From Sphingobacterium spiritivorum (GTDB lineage: Bacteria > Bacteroidota > Bacteroidia > Sphingobacteriales > Sphingobacteriaceae), in the NCBI RefSeq assembly GCF_016724845.1, contig NZ_CP068082.1, positions 2,356,001 through 2,420,000 on the forward strand: a stretch of DNA of 64,000 bases. The letters run 5' to 3'. This document shows, piece after piece, positions 60,630-64,000 of this stretch; the stretch's first letter is position 1; each line of letters starts with the position of its first letter. The notes beneath the pieces are model-generated. The model saw only the letters and a list, made by a program, of their open reading frames with translations, was not told the DNA's origin and made no database searches. Both the position numbers and the translations under genes were made by a program.

Positions 60630-61703
60630 ATGGCACATAATATCAATTTCAACGAGAGAACAGGACGTTATTCATTCTTTAGCGTACAACAAAAAGCATG
60701 GCACGGTTTAGGGCAAATCGTGGAGCAATACCCGACAAGCGAGGAAGCTATCAAATACGCAGGGTTAGATTATGAGGTAGTAAAATCCCCACTGTTTACC
60801 AAAGGTTCGGGCATAATCGAAACAGCTAACGGCATAGAGATAGGCAGTAGCGAATTGGAAGTACCCAACTATTTCGCCAACATACGCACCGATAACAATG
60901 CTGTATTGGGTGTGGTGGGCAAAGACTATCACATTGTACAAAACCGTGAAGCCTTCAATTTCTTTGACGCCATTGTTGGTGGTGGCGAGGGTATTCTGTA
61001 CGAAACCGCAGGAGCATTAGGCAACGGAGAACGCATATTCATCACCGCAAAACTTCCTGACTATATCCGTGTAGGCAATGGCGATGACGTGACAGCAAAA
61101 TATATCTTCCTCACGACTTCGCACGATGGTAGCGGAAGCATTACCGCAGCATTTACACCTATCAGGATTGTATGCCAAAATACCCTTAACGCTTCGCTTC
61201 GCAACATGAGCAATGTTGTACGCATCAAGCACACTTCGGGAGCAAAACAACGTTTGGAAAACGCTCACAAGGTTATGGGCTTGGCAAACACCCTAAGCAA
61301 ACAGTTAGAAGGCATTTTCAATGAGTGGACTAAGGTAAAAGTAACGGACAGGGAAGTAAGAAAGTTAATCCAATTGGCACTTTGCCCGAATAAGGAAACG
61401 CTTGACCTACTCAAAAAAGGTGCAGAGGATGAAGTTTCTACGCTGTTCAAAAATACCGTAGAGGATGCCTTTGCATACGCAATGATAAGCGATACACAGC
61501 AAATGGACACCACTAAAGGCACATTGTTCGGGGCTTACAACGCTGTTACAGGCTACTATCAGAATGTACGCAACTATAAGAATGATGAAGCCAAGTTGCA
61601 AAGTATTGTAATGGGCGGCACTGCACAGTTAAAGACCCAAAAGGCTTTTGAACTATGCACCTCCTTTGCAACAGACGGAGCAGAAATTCTAAACCTTAAT
61701 TAA
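60630..61703 (+). CDS. DUF932 (phage/plasmid-like) protein
   Basis: 357 residues. The DUF932 domain fills most of it: RTGRYSFFSVQQKAWHGLGQIV near the start, NYFANIRTDNNAVLGVVGKDYHIVQNREAFNFFDAIVGGGEGILYETAGALGNGERIFITAKLPD, FTPIRIVCQNTLNASL. The family is widespread on plasmids, phages and integrative elements. Its function is not established; a role in element maintenance or ssDNA handling is often supposed. Bounded by ssb upstream and a hairpin downstream. Confidence 0.9.
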   Translation: MAHNINFNERTGRYSFFSVQQKAWHGLGQIVEQYPTSEEAIKYAGLDYEVVKSPLFTKGSGIIETANGIEIGSSELEVPNYFANIRTDNNAVLGVVGKDYHIVQNREAFNFFDAIVGGGEGILYETAGALGNGERIFITAKLPDYIRVGNGDDVTAKYIFLTTSHDGSGSITAAFTPIRIVCQNTLNASLRNMSNVVRIKHTSGAKQRLENAHKVMGLANTLSKQLEGIFNEWTKVKVTDREVRKLIQLALCPNKETLDLLKKGAEDEVSTLFKNTVEDAFAYAMISDTQQMDTTKGTLFGAYNAVTGYYQNVRNYKNDEAKLQSIVMGGTAQLKTQKAFELCTSFATDGAEILNLN

Positions 61704-61711
61704 ATAACTAA

Positions 61712-61739
61712 AGGCTACCGCCTTAAACGGTGGTAGCCT
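61712..61739 (+). promoter_or_regulatory. Intercistronic hairpin after the DUF932 gene
   Basis: AGGCTACCGCC/GGTGGTAGCCT, 11 pairs with one G-U, six-base loop, no T-run. It lies ten bases before the next ATG. Confidence 0.55.
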
Positions 61740-61748
61740 ACTAAAAAT

Positions 61749-61952
61749 ATGGTGATGAAATCAAAATCAATAGACGAAGCGAAAAGTATGGCTAAATATA
61801 AAAGCCTTGAAACTGTGCATAAGGATGAAGCCATATACATCATTTATTGCAGTAGAAGCGAGTATTTCTATGTAGATACGGACAGCTTAATACGGCTTTG
61901 GGAACGGCTGATAGGCTACTATGAAAATGGGGTTTATACCACTGAAAAATAA
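61749..61952 (+). CDS. Small element-encoded protein, unknown
   Basis: 67 residues (or 65 from the ATG at 61755). Lys-rich helical start (KSKSIDEAKSMAKYK), then a beta stretch (AIYIIYCSRSEYFYVDTDSLIRLWERLIGYYENG). No family recognised. It is in line with its neighbours on the same strand, 12 bases before the next ORF. Confidence 0.6.
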   Translation: MVMKSKSIDEAKSMAKYKSLETVHKDEAIYIIYCSRSEYFYVDTDSLIRLWERLIGYYENGVYTTEK

Positions 61953-61961
61953 CCTCATAAT

Positions 61962-62159
61962 ATGATGCAAGTAACAGATTTGAACGGTTGCCCTATTGAG
62001 GTAACCAACCTTAGTGAAGCCATAAAAATGGCGAGGCAATATAAAGAATACCGACATGAGGATAAAAGTTTCTCCGAGTTTGACAAACGGCAAAAAGCCT
62101 ACTGGACGGATATGTACGAGAAACTGACAGCAATCAAAAAAAGATTAGACGACAATTAA
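61962..62159 (+). CDS. Small element-encoded protein, unknown
   Basis: 65 residues (ATG at 61962 or 61965). Mixed start (MQVTDLNGCPIEVTNLSEAIKMARQYKEY), then a charged helix (FSEFDKRQKAYWTDMYEKLTAIKKRL). No family recognised. It lies 12 bases before the PRTRC-E gene, so probably in the same transcript. Confidence 0.6.
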   Translation: MMQVTDLNGCPIEVTNLSEAIKMARQYKEYRHEDKSFSEFDKRQKAYWTDMYEKLTAIKKRLDDN

Positions 62160-62171
62160 AATTTAAGAACA

Positions 62172-62711
62172 ATGAACGCAAATTTTTTCAATCAGATAGC
62201 ACAGTTGGATTTTACAGGTAATCTGCAACTGACCATAGCAAAAGGCAATGACAGTAACCTTATTGTATCGGTTTTGCTCAATAACGAAGGGTGCGGAGAT
62301 AACGCTAAAAACCTAATCCCCCCTTTGACCTTTAACGCCACTCCGCAGGAGTTTGACGAGGGATTTTTTGAGCAGATAACCACGCCTATACAAAAGGCTT
62401 CGGGCTTAATGGTGGATATGGAAGCATTTATGAAACAATTGGAGGAAGCCAAAAAAAATTCCGCAATGGAGAAAGAGAAAGCCGATAAGCAGAAGAAAGA
62501 GCAGGAAGCCAAAGACAAAAAATTCAAAGATGGAATGGCAAAGGCTGAAGAACTGGAGAAAGAGGGCAAGTTCCGTGATGCGTGGATGAAAGTACCCGAT
62601 ATAACAGAGTTTCCCGAAAAAGCAGACGAGATACGCAAACGCAAGGGCGAACTATCCGCAAAATTTTCAACACCGAGCCTTTTCGGAGCAGAACAGGAAC
62701 AGATTGTTTAA
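62172..62711 (+). CDS. PRTRC system protein E
   Basis: 179 residues. The N-terminal beta domain (ANFFNQIAQLDFTGNLQLTIAKG, LIVSVLLNNEGCGDNAKNLIPPLTFNATPQEFDEGFF) fits PRTRC protein E, followed by a long Lys/Glu coiled coil (about 85-135) and a C-terminal tail. PRTRC is a co-inherited gene set of mobile elements that includes ParB-, ThiF- and ubiquitin-like members; the role of E is unknown. It sits 18 bases upstream of protein C. Confidence 0.82.
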   Translation: MNANFFNQIAQLDFTGNLQLTIAKGNDSNLIVSVLLNNEGCGDNAKNLIPPLTFNATPQEFDEGFFEQITTPIQKASGLMVDMEAFMKQLEEAKKNSAMEKEKADKQKKEQEAKDKKFKDGMAKAEELEKEGKFRDAWMKVPDITEFPEKADEIRKRKGELSAKFSTPSLFGAEQEQIV

Positions 62712-62729
62712 CGCCAAAATTCAGAAACC

Positions 62730-62948
62730 ATGTTATTAGCAACGCAATTAGAAAGAGTATTTATACTTAACGATAAAGGACAGCAAATAAAACTGACCGA
62801 CCCCGAACCAAAATGGAGCGTGGAAGCCGTGATGAATTTCTATGCAAATTCTTACCCTATATTGACCACCGCAGAAGTATCTGCCCCTGTTATCCGTGAC
62901 GATACAGTACAGTACCGATTTGAGAGTGTAATGGGAACTAAAGGTTAA
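62730..62948 (+). CDS. PRTRC system protein C (ubiquitin-like)
   Basis: 72 residues, complete. ATQLERVFILNDKGQQIKLTDPEPKWSVEAVMNFYANSYP-x-LTTAEVSAPVI matches PRTRC protein C, a small beta-grasp protein of the prokaryotic ubiquitin-like group. It ends MGTKG without a di-glycine tail. In complete loci it is encoded with a ThiF/E1-like protein, presumably beyond the window. Confidence 0.85.
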   Translation: MLLATQLERVFILNDKGQQIKLTDPEPKWSVEAVMNFYANSYPILTTAEVSAPVIRDDTVQYRFESVMGTKG

Positions 62949-62965
62949 ACCAAAAAGCAAAAACG

Positions 62966-64000
62966 ATGAACTATGCAACGCAACATCATATCGGGTACTA
63001 TCAAAACCCCACAGCAACCCAAACAGCGGACTTTGCACAGACAGTTGGGCGAGTTCGCAGACTGGATGCAAAGACCAAAGGACGCAAACGAGATACGGAA
63101 AGACAAATTGAAAGCCGTACCGATAGCCATGCTACCAATGGTTTTCTAAGATGTTCATTCCTCCCGAAACTGCAAGAAGCGGAAACGGCACAGGCTTGTA
63201 AGAAATCTGAAAAAACGGAAAGGGATTTTTACCAGTCCCTTTCCAAACTTGCAGGACATTACGGCATACAACCTATGCAGTCCAGGCAATACGGCTATCC
63301 CTACAATATCGCTTTGGCTTTGGATGATACAGAAGAACAGTTAAGGAAAAAGTTTCGTGATTGGGAAGAAATACGTTTGATACAGGATAGTAAGAAAACG
63401 TATTTCGTAAGCGAGGAACGGTACAGTACAGGTGCAACCCTGTATTATATTCCTATAGTGCCATTGTACCGACTATCCAAGAACCCTAACCGTAAGCAAG
63501 CCGTACAGCTATTGCAGTCCGTGTGTGCCTACCTGTACCACATTGCAGATGTTCCTTATTATCGGCAGGAAAGCAGTTACCTGTATTGGATGTATGAAAT
63601 GGTAACGGAGTGGATTGTATGCGATGATGAGAACGAGGACACGCCAACCTATTTAAACGAGATTAGGCAAGCAGAACAGATAGGCGAACGTATGGAGCAG
63701 AAGATTTACAACGGGCAGAATTTGAGCCGATTTAAAGAGCGTTTAATTGCTTTTAAAATCAAAGACAGCTTTGACCAAGATTGTTACAAACTGGCAAGCG
63801 AAGCCTTTGCCCTGTATGGACAATTCCCGACTGCCACCATAAACCGAAATGCCCTGCCAAACGGAGAAGCTAACGAGGAAGATATGGAAAATAGTATAGG
63901 GATGGAAAAGTATGTTTCCTTTTGTGCCGATGCAAAAGGCATTTTATTTCAAACACTTTTCGACAGCGTTAACACCGAGTTGCAGGAATACGGACAGATG
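62966..64000 (+). CDS. Element protein in the PRTRC locus, C-terminus outside window
   Basis: Open from ATG 62966 to the last base (345 codons without a stop). The start MNYATQHHIGYYQNP is followed by a basic, low-complexity stretch (about 28-60), then a globular part (FYQSLSKLAGHYGIQPM, YNIALALDDTEEQLRKKFRDWEEIRLIQ, ATLYYIPIVPLYRLSKNPNRKQAVQLLQSVCAYLYHIADVPYYRQESSYLYWMYEMV). Position next to PRTRC E and C suggests another member of that set (an F-like protein is possible), but I cannot confirm the family. A 57-codon ORF in another frame at 62973-63146 overlaps the start, so the true start may lie further inside. Confidence 0.65.
   Translation, partial: MNYATQHHIGYYQNPTATQTADFAQTVGRVRRLDAKTKGRKRDTERQIESRTDSHATNGFLRCSFLPKLQEAETAQACKKSEKTERDFYQSLSKLAGHYGIQPMQSRQYGYPYNIALALDDTEEQLRKKFRDWEEIRLIQDSKKTYFVSEERYSTGATLYYIPIVPLYRLSKNPNRKQAVQLLQSVCAYLYHIADVPYYRQESSYLYWMYEMVTEWIVCDDENEDTPTYLNEIRQAEQIGERMEQKIYNGQNLSRFKERLIAFKIKDSFDQDCYKLASEAFALYGQFPTATINRNALPNGEANEEDMENSIGMEKYVSFCADAKGILFQTLFDSVNTELQEYGQM

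Noticed and set aside
62973..63146. 57-codon ORF (start MQRNIISGTIK) overlapping the last gene in another frame.
   Set aside because: The frame opened at 62966 runs without a stop for 345 codons to the window end and has better globular character. The short ORF could still be a real small gene if the large one starts later.

Overview
The window reads as a Bacteroidota chromosome, most likely Sphingobacterium or a close relative in the Sphingobacteriaceae. The support is five SusC/SusD pairs, many Bacteroidota-type lipoproteins, a sigma/FecR surface-signalling set with an STN protein, exact TAnnTTTG-type -7 boxes and a CTnDOT-like tyrosine integrase. The genus is an inference.

Layout. 1-2404 (minus): the N-terminal end of recG and three related small lipoproteins. 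2542-7289 (minus): a lone susC/susD pair (PUL A). 7635-9087 (minus): an EamA transporter, a RidA-type deaminase and a 46-residue membrane protein missed by ordinary length cut-offs. 9157-11961 (plus): nagA and a GHL10/DUF187 glycosidase-like lipoprotein. 12238-18742: PUL B (susC, susD, a DUF4397-like lipoprotein, an NAGPA-type phosphodiester glycosidase). 19026-23760: PUL C (susC/susD), followed by a separately expressed peptidoglycan amidase. 24858-32901: PUL D (susC, susD, two surface lipoproteins, a GH18 enzyme). 33284-46719: PUL E (susC, susD, a NamZ-type exo-muramidase, a phosphoesterase/beta-propeller protein, a GH9-deacetylase fusion, murQ, a sodium:solute symporter), then pnp and a porin.

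NamZ, MurQ, NagA, an amidase, a GH18 enzyme and an NAGPA enzyme lie within 38 kb. This suggests that the region specialises in scavenging cell-wall and amino-sugar glycans: SusC/D import, trimming by surface and periplasmic hydrolases, symport across the inner membrane, then MurQ and NagA feeding GlcN-6-P metabolism. No MurNAc kinase is visible, so that step must be encoded elsewhere. Four of the five susC genes have a direct-repeat motif (TGCG, 10-bp period) about 200-270 bp upstream, pointing to shared control.

49737-50506 is a degenerate tRNA-Val cluster. It holds two intact tRNA-Val(TAC) genes, two broken tRNA copies that carry the same foreign anticodon arm, and a small GIY-YIG nuclease gene bracketed by direct repeats of a tRNA 3' half plus its terminator. 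This looks like a tRNA-parasitic element. 50528-57767 returns to ordinary chromosome: envelope genes (an LpxL-type acyltransferase and an LpxH-type hydrolase) and a sigma/anti-sigma/STN operon.

From about 57990 to the window end lies the left end of an integrative conjugative element. It has cut an NADPH-dependent FMN reductase gene. It carries a tyrosine integrase, a 620-bp non-coding block with a large nested inverted repeat, ssb, a DUF932 gene, small ORFs and PRTRC-system genes E and C (C is ubiquitin-like), and runs off the end inside another gene.
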